The position numbers were made by a program, and so were the translations under genes. The notes below the pieces were generated by a model, which searched no databases, had not been told where the DNA came from, and worked only from the letters and a program-made list of their open reading frames with translations. Positions 1 through 7,857 of a stretch of 64,000 nucleotides of DNA are shown one piece after another. Each line of letters begins with the position of its first letter. Positions within the stretch are counted from its first letter, which is position 1. The DNA comes from Dyella acidisoli (GTDB lineage Bacteria > Pseudomonadota > Gammaproteobacteria > Xanthomonadales > Rhodanobacteraceae): the NCBI RefSeq assembly GCF_030160295.1, contig NZ_BSOB01000018.1:186318-250317 (forward strand). The letters are read 5' to 3'.

Positions 1-44
1 AAGCCCAGCATGATGCCGACCAGCGACTTCTTCCTTACTTTCAT
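1..44 (-). CDS. Start of an unknown protein cut by the window edge
   Basis: Only the first 14 codons are in the window and read MKVRKKSLVGIMLG. A basic start followed by a hydrophobic run looks like the beginning of a signal peptide or membrane anchor. A strong ribosome binding site (AGGGGGA, complement of 51-57) lies 6 bases before the ATG at 42-44. It follows the two RHS genes on the same strand, 109 bases after the stop of the nearer one. It could be a further exported protein of that locus; the identity cannot be judged. Confidence 0.6.
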   Translation of the reverse strand, partial: MKVRKKSLVGIMLG

Positions 45-153
45 GACACGTCCCCCTATTCTTACTCGATTCGCCCGTTCTTCTGCGCTGGTGATCGCTT
101 TCACAACGGCAAAAACCTTCGCTGTTTGTCCTTGATCCATGGCCGCGCCTCTA

Positions 154-2682
154 TCAATTCGTGCCGTTGTAGTTGTCGATGGTCTGCACCAGGCGATTCA
201 GCGCGTCATAGCCCAACTGGCGCTGGATACCTAAGCCATCGGCGCTCTGCACCAAGTTGCCGTTGGCGTCGTAGCTTCCGCTTGCGCTGGCGTCGAACAC
301 GGTGTGGCTAAGGCCGTCCATCACCTTCGTGAGTTGGCCCAGAGTGTTGAAATTGCGGCTCAGGCTCTTATGCAATGTGCCTGTGGAGTCGTAAACCTGT
401 TCGACAGTTTTGTCGCCGGCGGCATCGAGCGTGTATTGCACGTAGTTGCCTTGGGCATCGGTGACCTTCACCAAGCGGTGCGCGGTGTCGTAGCCGTAGG
501 TGGTAGCAACACCATCCGGATCGGTGACCGTCTGCACTGCACCGTACGGAGTGTAGCCGAAGGCCACTTGTGCGCCGCCGACACTGCGTGAGGCGAGCCA
601 ACCGCGCGGCGTATAGCTCAGATCCGTATTGGTGCCGTTGGCGTCGGTGATACGCGTAGGACGACCATCCGCATCGTAGGAAACGAAGGTGGTGATGTGC
701 CCCTGCGGATCGGTGACCGTGTGCAGGTCGCCCGCCTGATAGCACGCCGTACCTGGCGTCCCGCAGTTCACGGAGCTGCTGTTTAGGTAATAGCTGTAGG
801 TCGTCGTTTGCGTCAGGTCGGTACGTGAACCGGTAGCAGTGAGCATCAAGCCGACGATAGGGCACTGCGTTGTGTCGACGGCAGTGCAGTAGGTATAGGT
901 CCAGCGGCGCACGCCAGCGGGTACGGCGCCGGTGTTGTTGCAGGTGTAACCGGATGCGGCACTGTTCGTAGGATCGATGTCACAACGGGCCAGCGTTTGA
1001 CCAGTGGCGTTGTAGACCCACTGCGTATTGCTGATGGCGGTACCAGAGGCATTCAGCACCGTGCGCGTCAGCGGGAGACGCAATGCAGAGTTCCATGTGA
1101 CCGTTGTAGTGCGCTGGTTCGACGCGCCTTGTGCGTCGACCTGCTGTGTCAGCAAGCCATTGTTGCTATAGGTAGTGGCCGTTACGTTCCCATTGAAATC
1201 AACGTATGAAGCAGGATTACCATTTGCATCATACGTGCGTGTTTGCCAGGACTGATTGCACTGCGACCCGCAAGGCGCGCTGACACTCGCCGCCTGAGTC
1301 AGGCCACTTGTCGTCTTAGAGAATCCCATCGTCATGTTGGCACCGAGGGGATACTGCACTGTGGATGTGCCGTCACTGTTGTAGGTAACTTGAGTCGTTC
1401 CCACGTTGCCAGCGAAGCTCGAAGACGTAGCTAGCCCATTGCTGTTATACGTCGCGTAGACATAGCGAACGCCGGCCTCATCAATGATGCCAGTCAGCGT
1501 GCTAGGCAGGTTTGCGCCGCTCGTCTGCGATGATTCGTTATAGACATACTGCCGCGTCTTACCATCTGGATACTGGACTGAAAGTAAATTTCCGACGCTA
1601 TCGTACGAATACGTCAGCGCACCCAAGTCGGGCAACGTAACTTGGTGAAGAGAGCGGTTGGAGTTGTAGGAAAAATTGAGTTGGCGGCCTTTGGGGTCGG
1701 TCACAGTAAGCAGCAATCCTGCCACTGGAGCGACGGACGCTGGTGTTGATGTGGTGCTGTAGGCAAGAGTAATGCCTTGCCCAGAGTCGTCAGAGACCGA
1801 CTGCAACAAGCCGCTTGTCGCATCGTATGTTTCGTATTGCCGCAAGTCTGAAACAAACAGCGTGTACGAGACCGCTGTCCCTTGTGCATTGTCGTTTTCC
1901 AGGAGCTGATCAGCCACATCTGGATCGGTTACCCAGACACCGTTCGATTTCGTAAACCCTTCTTGGGTCCCATCGGGCCGAATCAGCACGAGGGATGACG
2001 TCGGCGATCCCTGCAGCAACAAGGTGCGATCAAAACTGTGCCGCCATTGCAAACCCATTTCCGACGAAGTCGTCGCGGCCGCACTGTTGTAGAAGCGCCG
2101 AAATACTAGCCAGCGGTTGTCTGAGTAATCTTCCGCCTCTTCGTATTCGTTACCTGTCGCCGCGTTGATAGGCTCTCCCACCAAATTGGGACAACTCTTG
2201 CCACCTTGACCGCTACCGGAGCGACAATCACTGCCCAGATCCTTCGCTTGGTTAACGTTGTATTGAGTGGCTACAACAACATAACCATCGCCACCGCATC
2301 CATTACCCAGATCCACCCAGGCCACCCCACCCCCGTTGCTATCTGACGGTGTGTGGTACGTCACGGGCCAAGTACATTGAGGCATGTGCCAAACGCTCTG
2401 GTACGCTGCCCAATACATCTGGAGCGCTATTGAAACTGTTGGCCACGGACCGTGATACGTATACGCCACTTGTGTGTAAGGCGGCCCCCAATAGTGAGGT
2501 GAGCTGGTAGATCCTGTTGAAGCCGCTGTGGCAAATTTCGATACAACTAATGGGACACTGGCAACTGTTGCAGGTGCCGTAGCTGACTTTGCAGGCTCCG
2601 TTTGCGCGCAAGATGCAGAAGCCAAGCCAATGCCAAGCACACCAACACCAAGCGCTAACAATGAACGTCTTGTAAGTTCCAT
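154..2682 (-). CDS. Exported RHS/YD-repeat protein, short form (copy 1)
   Basis: The 842-residue product starts with a signal peptide whose n-region holds LTRRSLLALG, which resembles a twin-arginine motif, followed by a hydrophobic run to about residue 24. Residues about 165-245 match the start of the RHS scaffold (GEPINAATGNEY, then WRHSFDR), as in DUF6531 proteins. The rest is a series of YD repeats (for example YDANG, YDADGR). RHS proteins usually exceed 1,200 residues and end in a conserved core and a variable toxin tip. This one stops at DNYNGTN, before either. The ATG has a good ribosome binding site (GGGGAAAAGGA). It lies 72 bases downstream of a close paralogue on the same strand. It may be a decayed RHS gene or a stable short surface protein; the sequence does not decide between them. 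Confidence 0.85.
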   Translation of the reverse strand: MELTRRSLLALGVGVLGIGLASASCAQTEPAKSATAPATVASVPLVVSKFATAASTGSTSSPHYWGPPYTQVAYTYHGPWPTVSIALQMYWAAYQSVWHMPQCTWPVTYHTPSDSNGGGVAWVDLGNGCGGDGYVVVATQYNVNQAKDLGSDCRSGSGQGGKSCPNLVGEPINAATGNEYEEAEDYSDNRWLVFRRFYNSAAATTSSEMGLQWRHSFDRTLLLQGSPTSSLVLIRPDGTQEGFTKSNGVWVTDPDVADQLLENDNAQGTAVSYTLFVSDLRQYETYDATSGLLQSVSDDSGQGITLAYSTTSTPASVAPVAGLLLTVTDPKGRQLNFSYNSNRSLHQVTLPDLGALTYSYDSVGNLLSVQYPDGKTRQYVYNESSQTSGANLPSTLTGIIDEAGVRYVYATYNSNGLATSSSFAGNVGTTQVTYNSDGTSTVQYPLGANMTMGFSKTTSGLTQAASVSAPCGSQCNQSWQTRTYDANGNPASYVDFNGNVTATTYSNNGLLTQQVDAQGASNQRTTTVTWNSALRLPLTRTVLNASGTAISNTQWVYNATGQTLARCDIDPTNSAASGYTCNNTGAVPAGVRRWTYTYCTAVDTTQCPIVGLMLTATGSRTDLTQTTTYSYYLNSSSVNCGTPGTACYQAGDLHTVTDPQGHITTFVSYDADGRPTRITDANGTNTDLSYTPRGWLASRSVGGAQVAFGYTPYGAVQTVTDPDGVATTYGYDTAHRLVKVTDAQGNYVQYTLDAAGDKTVEQVYDSTGTLHKSLSRNFNTLGQLTKVMDGLSHTVFDASASGSYDANGNLVQSADGLGIQRQLGYDALNRLVQTIDNYNGTN

Positions 2683-2754
2683 TCCTTTTCCCCTGCATTA
2701 CGAACACGTCGGCGCACAATCACACCCACGTATTGGCGGCTGATACTTCTTTCC

Positions 2755-5196
2755 CTAGTTCGTTCCGTTGTAGTTGTCGAGGGTCTGCACCAAGCGATTA
2801 AGGGCGTCATAGCCCAATTGCCGCTGGATACCCAAGCCATCCGCACTTTGGACTAGGTTGCCGTTGGCGTCATAACTACCGCTCGCGCTGGCGTCGAACA
2901 CGGTATGGTTGAGGCCGTCTATCGTTTTAGTGAGCTGACCCAGTGCGTTGAAGGTGCGAGTCAGGCTCTTGCGCGATGTGCCGCTGGAATCAAACACTTG
3001 CTCGGCTGTTTTATTGCCGGCTGCATCCAAGGTGTATTGGATGTAGTTACCTTGGCTATCCGTAACCTTCGCCAAGCGGTGCGCGGCATCGTAGCTATAG
3101 GTGGTAATGACGCCATCCGGGTCAGTGACAGTTTGCACAGCGCCGTAGGGGGTATAGGTGAAGCTAGTAGTGGCACCACCCACATTGCGCGAGGCGAGCC
3201 AACCACGCGGGGTGTAGGTCATATCTGTGTTGATGCCATTGGCGTCGATGACACGTGTAATACGACCATCGGCATCGTAGGAGCCGATGGTAGTGACGTG
3301 CCCTTGAGGATCAGTGACGGTATGTAGATCACCGGTTTGGTAGCAAGCTGCGCCGGGCGTGCCGCAATTCGCAGCACTACTATTCATGTAGTAGTTGTAA
3401 GCGGTCGTCTGTGTAGTGTCGGCGCGTGGGCCGGTTGCGGTCAGCATCAAGCCAATCAGCGGGCATTGCATGCTATCGATCGCGTTGCAATACGTGTAAG
3501 TCCAGCGACGCACCCCGGAAGGGGTGGTGCCCGAATTGCTACAGCTATAACCGGAGGCGGCACTATTGGAAGCATCAATGTCGCACTTGGCGAGCGCCTG
3601 ACCAAGGTTGTTGTAGACCCACTGTGTCGATGTGACTAGCGTTCCATTGGCATCGCTAATCGTCTTTGACAATGGGAGGCGAAGCGTATCGTTCCAAGTT
3701 AAGTTCGTTGTTCGCTGGTTTGACGTGCCAGAGGCTTCGATCCTTTGGTTTAGAAGCCAATAAGGATCATAGGTGGTTGTGGTGACGTTACCGTTGAAAT
3801 CGGTGTACGACGCTGGATTGCTGTTTGAGTCGTACGTGAGTGTCTTCCATGGTTGATTGCAAGACGGATTGCACGATGCGCTCGCGGAGCTAACACGATT
3901 AAATCCGTTGACCCATGCAAAGCTGAGGTTAACGCTTTGACCAAGAGAATATTGGACGGTTGAAGAACCATCCGAGTTGTAGGTGATCTGGGTGGTAAAG
4001 GCATTCCCTGCAAAGCTGGAGGAAATGGCCTGGCCGTAGCTGTTATAGGCCGTGTTTGCATAGCGGCTGGACGCTTCGTCGATGATGCCTGTCATCGCAT
4101 TGGGCAAGCTGTTGCCACCCGTCAACGATGATTCGTTATAGACGTATTGCTTGGTCTTTCCGTCTGGATACTGGACGGAAGCAAGATTGTTGCTTGAGTC
4201 ATAGGTATATGCGAGTACGCCACCATCCGGTTGCGTCACCTGCGAAACATTGCCACTGCTGTTGTAGGTGAGATGAAGCTGACGCCCGTTGGGGTCAGTC
4301 ACCGTTATCAACAGGCCTGACTTTGGAGCAATCGACGTTGGCGTCGAGGATGTGCTGTAAGTGAGCGTGATGCCATTACCGGTTTCGTCGGTTTCGGACT
4401 GCAGCACGCCCGCAGCATTGAAGTTATCGAAATGTCGGGAGGCCCCATCGAAAACCGTGTAACCGACGACGGCACCCTGCGCGTTTGCATTGGCGGTCAG
4501 CGTGTCGATCGACGCGGAATCACTCGTCCACACATTGTTAGTCTGAGTGAATAGTTCCTGCGTACCGTCTGGCCGAAGTAGGTTGATTTGGGTAATGGGG
4601 TTACCGATCAGCGTCAGTGACCGATCGAAACTATGCCGCCATAGATACCCTATTGCCGACAGACTTGACTGATAGCTGTTGTAGTCGCGTCGAAAGGTTA
4701 GCCAAGGCCCACCTTCGTAATCCACTTCTTCCAGGAATTTATTGCCAATTGCCGCATTGATGGGATCTCCGACCAGCGGAGACCCATGGCCGACCGATCC
4801 GACGTTTTTTGAAGGGTTATACGAGCAATCGTATACACCGATGATATTGGTACGCGAACCACCGCTATCGGTCATGATTTGCCAGACGTCGGTCCATCCC
4901 GTCCATCCACGATCATCCGGCTTTGTATAGCAAGAGAGCCATATTCCCGGATAGTTCACATCCCAGCCGTTGCATGCGTCAGAGCTGAGCCAGTGTCGAA
5001 CGTCAGCACAGCTTGCGGCATCGGCACGCACCAAGCCTGGTGTAACGCAGATCGCCAGAAGAACACATGACGTGAACCAGCCAATGGCACGTCTCCATCG
5101 TTGCAACCACTGCGGCAAAAGGTCGGTCCCTTTCAAAACAGCCTGCGAATTGGACACACCAAAACCGGGCAACCTTGCCCACTGACCGAAGCGCAT
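2755..5196 (-). CDS. Exported RHS/YD-repeat protein, short form (copy 2)
   Basis: The 813-residue product is a paralogue of the gene at 154-2682, with near-identical sequence over the last 200 or so residues and a different N-terminus. The signal peptide is long: a basic n-region of about 38 residues, then WFTSCVLLAICVTPGLVRADA. The scaffold entry motif GDPINAAIGNKF is at about residue 140, followed by WRHSFDR and YD repeats. It ends at DNYNGTN, the same residue as copy 1, so core and toxin tip are missing here too. The start has the ribosome binding site AGGGGA. A symmetric CGTGAT-N4-ATCACG site lies about 84 bases upstream. It is probably the first gene of a two- or three-gene transcript running toward the left edge. 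Confidence 0.85.
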   Translation of the reverse strand: MRFGQWARLPGFGVSNSQAVLKGTDLLPQWLQRWRRAIGWFTSCVLLAICVTPGLVRADAASCADVRHWLSSDACNGWDVNYPGIWLSCYTKPDDRGWTGWTDVWQIMTDSGGSRTNIIGVYDCSYNPSKNVGSVGHGSPLVGDPINAAIGNKFLEEVDYEGGPWLTFRRDYNSYQSSLSAIGYLWRHSFDRSLTLIGNPITQINLLRPDGTQELFTQTNNVWTSDSASIDTLTANANAQGAVVGYTVFDGASRHFDNFNAAGVLQSETDETGNGITLTYSTSSTPTSIAPKSGLLITVTDPNGRQLHLTYNSSGNVSQVTQPDGGVLAYTYDSSNNLASVQYPDGKTKQYVYNESSLTGGNSLPNAMTGIIDEASSRYANTAYNSYGQAISSSFAGNAFTTQITYNSDGSSTVQYSLGQSVNLSFAWVNGFNRVSSASASCNPSCNQPWKTLTYDSNSNPASYTDFNGNVTTTTYDPYWLLNQRIEASGTSNQRTTNLTWNDTLRLPLSKTISDANGTLVTSTQWVYNNLGQALAKCDIDASNSAASGYSCSNSGTTPSGVRRWTYTYCNAIDSMQCPLIGLMLTATGPRADTTQTTAYNYYMNSSAANCGTPGAACYQTGDLHTVTDPQGHVTTIGSYDADGRITRVIDANGINTDMTYTPRGWLASRNVGGATTSFTYTPYGAVQTVTDPDGVITTYSYDAAHRLAKVTDSQGNYIQYTLDAAGNKTAEQVFDSSGTSRKSLTRTFNALGQLTKTIDGLNHTVFDASASGSYDANGNLVQSADGLGIQRQLGYDALNRLVQTLDNYNGTN

Positions 5197-5279
5197 TCGT
5201 GATCCCCTGTGCGGTGCAACAGACTGCGGCAGTGCACACCGGAATGCGTGAATGGTTTGTGATGATTTTTAACTGGTCA

Positions 5280-5295
5280 CGTGATCCATATCACG
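5280..5295. promoter_or_regulatory. CRP/Clp-type binding site candidate
   Basis: The 16-base palindrome CGTGATCCATATCACG contains GTGA-N6-TCAC, the core of CRP-family sites, which Clp shares in xanthomonads. It lies 84 bases upstream of the start of the RHS gene ending at 5196, a plausible activator position. The match is seen in the sequence; binding is inferred. Confidence 0.5.
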
Positions 5296-5423
5296 AACCG
5301 CGTGAGTGCAGGAAACCCCTTACAGGTTAGCGTGCACAAGGACTACAGAAGCAGATGTGCTCGGCGTCCCGGAGCTATGCGCGACAATCTTCGCTACCGC
5401 ATGACCCGATAGATCGCCTCCCT

Positions 5424-5456
5424 TTTGAGAAAGAAACGAGCGCCCTTACGGGCGCC
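5424..5456 (-). terminator. Minus-strand intrinsic terminator candidate
   Basis: On the minus strand a 6-base stem (GCGCCC with GGGCGC, loop of 4) is followed by CGTTTCTTTCTC. The stem is short but GC-only. It would end a leftward transcript coming from the array region before it reaches the RHS promoter. Confidence 0.4.
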
Positions 5457-5800
5457 CGGTCGGACGTCGGCTTCCATGCTGCGGCGGGCCCACCGCGGAC
5501 GCCAGGACATTCCGGCGAGCGTATATATGGAAATCCTTTGGTGGACATCAAGGTCATCGCTAGCTGTTAGCCAGCTGCTACAGCGCGGCCAGTGCGAGCT
5601 GCGCGCTGACCCCCGCCACGCCCGCGATGCCTTCGGAGATCGATTTCGACGCAGATACCCACAGCTCACCGGTGGGCAGCGGGCTCAAGGACTGAGTAAC
5701 TACGAAGGGGATGGGCAGACGCAAAGTGACGCGTGCCCGGGCCGTTTCCGGTATCACCGCCTTCTGACTACTTCCCAAAATGGCAGGGGGCGTCGGAAAA

Positions 5801-6077
5801 AGGTAATCCCGGTAACCATGCCCCAAAACAGGTGGTAACCCATTGAAATTAAAGGAAGGAAAGATTACCCCTAAGAGGTAATTTCCGGTAACCACAAAGG
5901 TAATCGTCTGCTAAGTCATTGATTTTTAGGCAGAGACACTCTTGCGGAGGTTACCTTTTAAGTAAGGTAACTAGTTACCTCATGATTACCTTAAGGTTAC
6001 CTTTTGCCATTATCCGTATCCATTTGTTCTTATTGACAAAAGTGGCTCTTTTTCACACAAGGTTACCTTGGTTACCT
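5801..6077. repeat. Array of GGTTACC / GGTAACC / GGTAAT boxes
   Basis: About 14 copies of a 6-7 base box occur in 277 bases. Exact GGTTACC or its complement GGTAACC occurs at 5811, 5834, 5887, 5949, 5995, 6061 and 6070. Near copies (GGTAAT, AGGTAACT, ATTACC or GTTACCT) are at 5801, 5864, 5876, 5898, 5965, 5974 and 5985. Several extend to AAGGTTACCTT (5993-6003, 6059-6069). Both orientations are mixed and spacing is irregular (9 to about 60 bases). The array ends about 208 bases upstream of the XRE/ImmA pair. It could be a multi-site operator, or iterons of a replication or excision region. The boxes are directly visible; the function is inferred. Confidence 0.65.
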
Positions 6078-6191
6078 TTTTCCGAACAACCCGGAAATTT
6101 TGCGGGAGTAGATATCCACGTTCTCCCCTGGTACGCCCACAACTTGTAGTTGCTTACCGAGCGCTTGCACACAAACCGCTGTGTCAGTACA

Positions 6192-6223
6192 GTTCAACCG
6201 CCGGGTTGAATTTTTCAACCCGG
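6192..6223. promoter_or_regulatory. Three-armed TTCAACC dyad, likely operator or attenuator
   Basis: Three alternating arms are packed in 32 bases: TTCAACC (6193-6199), CCGGGTTGAA (6201-6210) and TTCAACCCGG (6214-6223). Arms 2 and 3 form a perfect 10-base stem with a 3-base loop; arms 1 and 2 can form a competing 7-base stem. The site is 61 bases upstream of the XRE regulator start, where an autoregulatory operator would be expected. No T-run follows, so it is not a simple terminator. Confidence 0.55.
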
Positions 6224-6284
6224 AAGAAAAAGGGCCGCCACCGAGGGGAACCACTATGTATCGGAGCAAAAATCGGAGAACGAC

Positions 6285-6656
6285 ATGCTGACTGAGTTCG
6301 GCAAAAAGCTGAGGACCCTACGTATCGAGCACGGCCAAACGCTCTCGGACCTCGGAAAACTGCTGGATTTGAGTAGTGCGTTTATTTCCGCCATCGAAAC
6401 CGGCCGTAAGCCCGTGCCGGCGGGGTTCGCAAGGAAAGCGGCTGAGGTATTGGGATTGAACGCGCAAGAAGCCAATGAGCTGGACCGAGCCGCGTCGAAA
6501 AACGTAGTTGCCATCAATCTACCGCTGGAGGGCAAAAGTGATCACGCAAAAGAGTTGGCCGTAGCTTTCGCGCGCCGCTTCGAGACGATGTCCGATGCGG
6601 ATGTAAAGAAGCTGCTTGGGGATCTCGGCGACAACACGAAAAAGGATAAGAAATGA
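6285..6656 (+). CDS. XRE-family HTH regulator paired with ImmA/IrrE peptidase
   Basis: The 123-residue cytoplasmic protein carries a helix-turn-helix of the Cro/CI type at residues about 4-60 (FGKKLRTLRIEHGQTLSDLG, then SAFISAIETGRKPVP). A charged helical tail ends in a lysine-rich stretch (NTKKDKK). Its stop overlaps the start of the next gene in ATGA, so the two are translationally coupled. In known mobile elements such a regulator represses element genes and is cut by its ImmA-type partner, and in toxin-antitoxin-like pairs it acts as the DNA-binding half. The TTCAACC dyad and the GGTTACC array immediately upstream are its likely targets. The start chosen is the ATG at 6285, the only one ahead of the HTH. 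Confidence 0.85.
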   Translation: MLTEFGKKLRTLRIEHGQTLSDLGKLLDLSSAFISAIETGRKPVPAGFARKAAEVLGLNAQEANELDRAASKNVVAINLPLEGKSDHAKELAVAFARRFETMSDADVKKLLGDLGDNTKKDKK

Positions 6657-7174
6657 GTGGTGTTTGTTTAGACGTGCCAGGTCGCAGCAACGCCAGCTTG
6701 ATGGACCTGGCCCAGAGCGTAAGGCAATCACTGAGATGGGAAAAACCCTATTTTCCGATTGCGCAGTTCATGGAGCTGGGCCTGCCGACCTTATGGCCTG
6801 ACTACGAATTCCAGGTAGTAGAACGTCAGATGATGCCATCGGAACACGGATTAACGTATCCCGATAAGAGGCTCGTGCTCATCCGAGAAGATGTTTACGA
6901 AGGCGCGCTACGGGGAGCTGGCCGAGATCGTTTCACTATGGCACATGAGCTTGGCCATTTGCTTTTACACACAAATGTCGGCATGGCTAGGCATGTGCAG
7001 AAGGGGACCATACCAGCCTATCGCGACTCGGAATGGCAGGCGAACGCCTTTGCGGGAGCCCTGCTGATACCACGATTCGCGGTAAACGATGGCCCAACCA
7101 TCGACCAAATCATGGAGCGGTGCGGAGTATCTCGCGATGCCGCGGAGGTACAAATGAAAAAATATCGCACCTAA
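6653..7174 (+). CDS. ImmA/IrrE family metallo-endopeptidase (DUF955)
   Basis: The 173-residue product has the zinc-binding HELGH motif (MAHELGHLLLH, about residue 100) and the downstream segment SEWQANAFAGALLIP, whose glutamate is the usual third zinc ligand of this family. A C-terminal helix-turn-helix-like segment (GVSRDAAEVQMKKY) is also typical. Known family members cleave a cognate XRE repressor, as ImmA does to ImmR, or act in radiation response. The 4-base overlap with the XRE gene supports such a pair here. The start at 6653 is set by this overlap. Whether the pair controls a mobile element, a defence function or a stress response cannot be read from the sequence. Confidence 0.88.
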   Translation: MSGVCLDVPGRSNASLMDLAQSVRQSLRWEKPYFPIAQFMELGLPTLWPDYEFQVVERQMMPSEHGLTYPDKRLVLIREDVYEGALRGAGRDRFTMAHELGHLLLHTNVGMARHVQKGTIPAYRDSEWQANAFAGALLIPRFAVNDGPTIDQIMERCGVSRDAAEVQMKKYRT

Positions 7175-7209
7175 AAAGAAAAAGGCAAACCAGCGCCAAC
7201 TGGCTTGCC
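7171..7209 (-). terminator. Hairpin after immA-like gene, minus-strand terminator
   Basis: A stem GGCAA-CCAG / CTGG-TTGCC with one mismatch and a 6-base loop (7184-7209) lies just after the peptidase stop. On the minus strand the stem is followed by TTTTTCTTTTT (complement of about 7173-7183), the classic form for a leftward terminator. On the plus strand it has no T-run but may still protect the 3' end of the XRE/ImmA transcript. Confidence 0.5.
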
Positions 7210-7323
7210 TCCGAATCCTAGTGGATAGAGCGCCACGCGGATCTTGCTCTCCTACAAACAGCACCCGGGATGTTATCCGGCTTGTGGGGTGGGAGCAAGT
7301 AACCTCGCTCTGAGGTAACTCTT

Positions 7324-7467
7324 ATGGTCGAAATGACCAGTCGTAAGCCTGCCCCACCAGGTTACCGGTGGATATTCACCCGCTACCGCAAGGTGCGGAA
7401 CTCCAACAAAGTCCTCGATGCCCATGAGTACGGGTACGAATCTTGGGCTTTTCTCGTAAGGGCCTAA
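7324..7467 (+). CDS. Small 47-residue protein, mobile-element type
   Basis: This short frame encodes MVEMTSRKPAPPGYRWIF, then TRYRKVRNSNKVLDAHEYGY, then ESWAFLVRA. It has a good ribosome binding site (GAGG at 7312-7315, 8 bases before the ATG), an in-frame stop upstream at 7300, and a strong intrinsic terminator 8 bases after its stop. The order proline-rich basic start, GYRW, RYRK...KVLDA..YGY, aromatic end resembles small proteins that I associate with phage or genomic-island genes in xanthomonads; that is from memory and unverified. No integrase is present beside it. Function unknown. Confidence 0.65.
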   Translation: MVEMTSRKPAPPGYRWIFTRYRKVRNSNKVLDAHEYGYESWAFLVRA

Positions 7468-7474
7468 TAGCCCA

Positions 7475-7502
7475 CCCGGGTGCCTATGGCACCCGGGGTT
7501 TT
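7475..7502 (+). terminator. Strong intrinsic terminator
   Basis: A perfect 10-base GC-rich stem (CCCGGGTGCC, loop TAT, GGCACCCGGG) is followed by GTTTTC. It lies 8 bases after the stop of the 47-codon gene. Confidence 0.85.
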
Positions 7503-7857
7503 CGGGTAACTCGCCGGCGACACCGCTTTCATTCCACAGTAGTGATGCTTCCTTGGTGGTACATCTGGTGGTACAGCTGCGAAGATGGATCCAGTACTGC
7601 CTAAATAAAACATATTGTTGCGCCCTTAATTCGGCGGCTGGTGGGCCCACCATCTAGCCATCCAGCGACACCTATTGTTCGTTAAAGCATAAGTTGTCCG
7701 TTTCGGACAACTATTGGTTTAACTAAAGCATAAAGTGTCCGCGCGATCGCCAAATGGCGCATATGTCCGCTTGGGGTGGCGGACATTACCAGGGCGACGC
7801 CCCAGCTCATCTGAATCCACGAACTACTGAATGGCTGTGGCCGCTCGTCCCGATGGT
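7503..7857. other. Intergenic region with hairpins and a direct repeat
   Basis: No gene was recognised. The interval holds a direct repeat of about 18 bases (TAAAGCATAAGTTGTCCG at 7683-7700 and TAAAGCATAAAGTGTCCG at 7724-7741). A perfect hairpin sits on the first copy (GTTGTCCG, loop TTT, CGGACAAC, about 7693-7711), and the first TGTCCGC-type hairpin follows at 7763-7786. Such paired repeats at the edge of an accessory region could be the end of a lost element. Confidence 0.5.
7763..7786. repeat. TGTCCGC hairpin repeat, copy 1
   Basis: ATGTCCGC (7763-7770) and GCGGACAT (7779-7786) are inverted arms around an 8-base loop. Related copies occur at 9064-9092, 9485-9512 and 32184-32204, so it belongs to a dispersed intergenic hairpin family. 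Confidence 0.7.

Larger units (their letters stand above)
5197..6284. other. Gene-poor control region between RHS and XRE/ImmA genes
   Basis: This 1.1-kb stretch has no convincing gene. It holds the CRP-like site, the minus-strand terminator candidate, the GGTTACC array and the TTCAACC dyad listed separately. A minus-strand frame at 5578-5895 is open for 105 codons, but its 5' half runs through the box array and it resembles nothing recognised. The part from about 5900 to 6180 is clearly more AT-rich than its surroundings, which suits a regulatory or replication region of foreign origin. Confidence 0.6.

Noticed and set aside
5578..5895. Minus-strand frame of 105 codons left of the box array
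   Set aside because: Its 5' part runs through the GGTTACC array and it has no recognisable pattern, so it is not counted as a gene.
7273..7653. Minus-strand frame of 126 codons across the 47-codon gene and its terminator
   Set aside because: It would translate through a strong terminator hairpin and is antisense to a better supported small gene.
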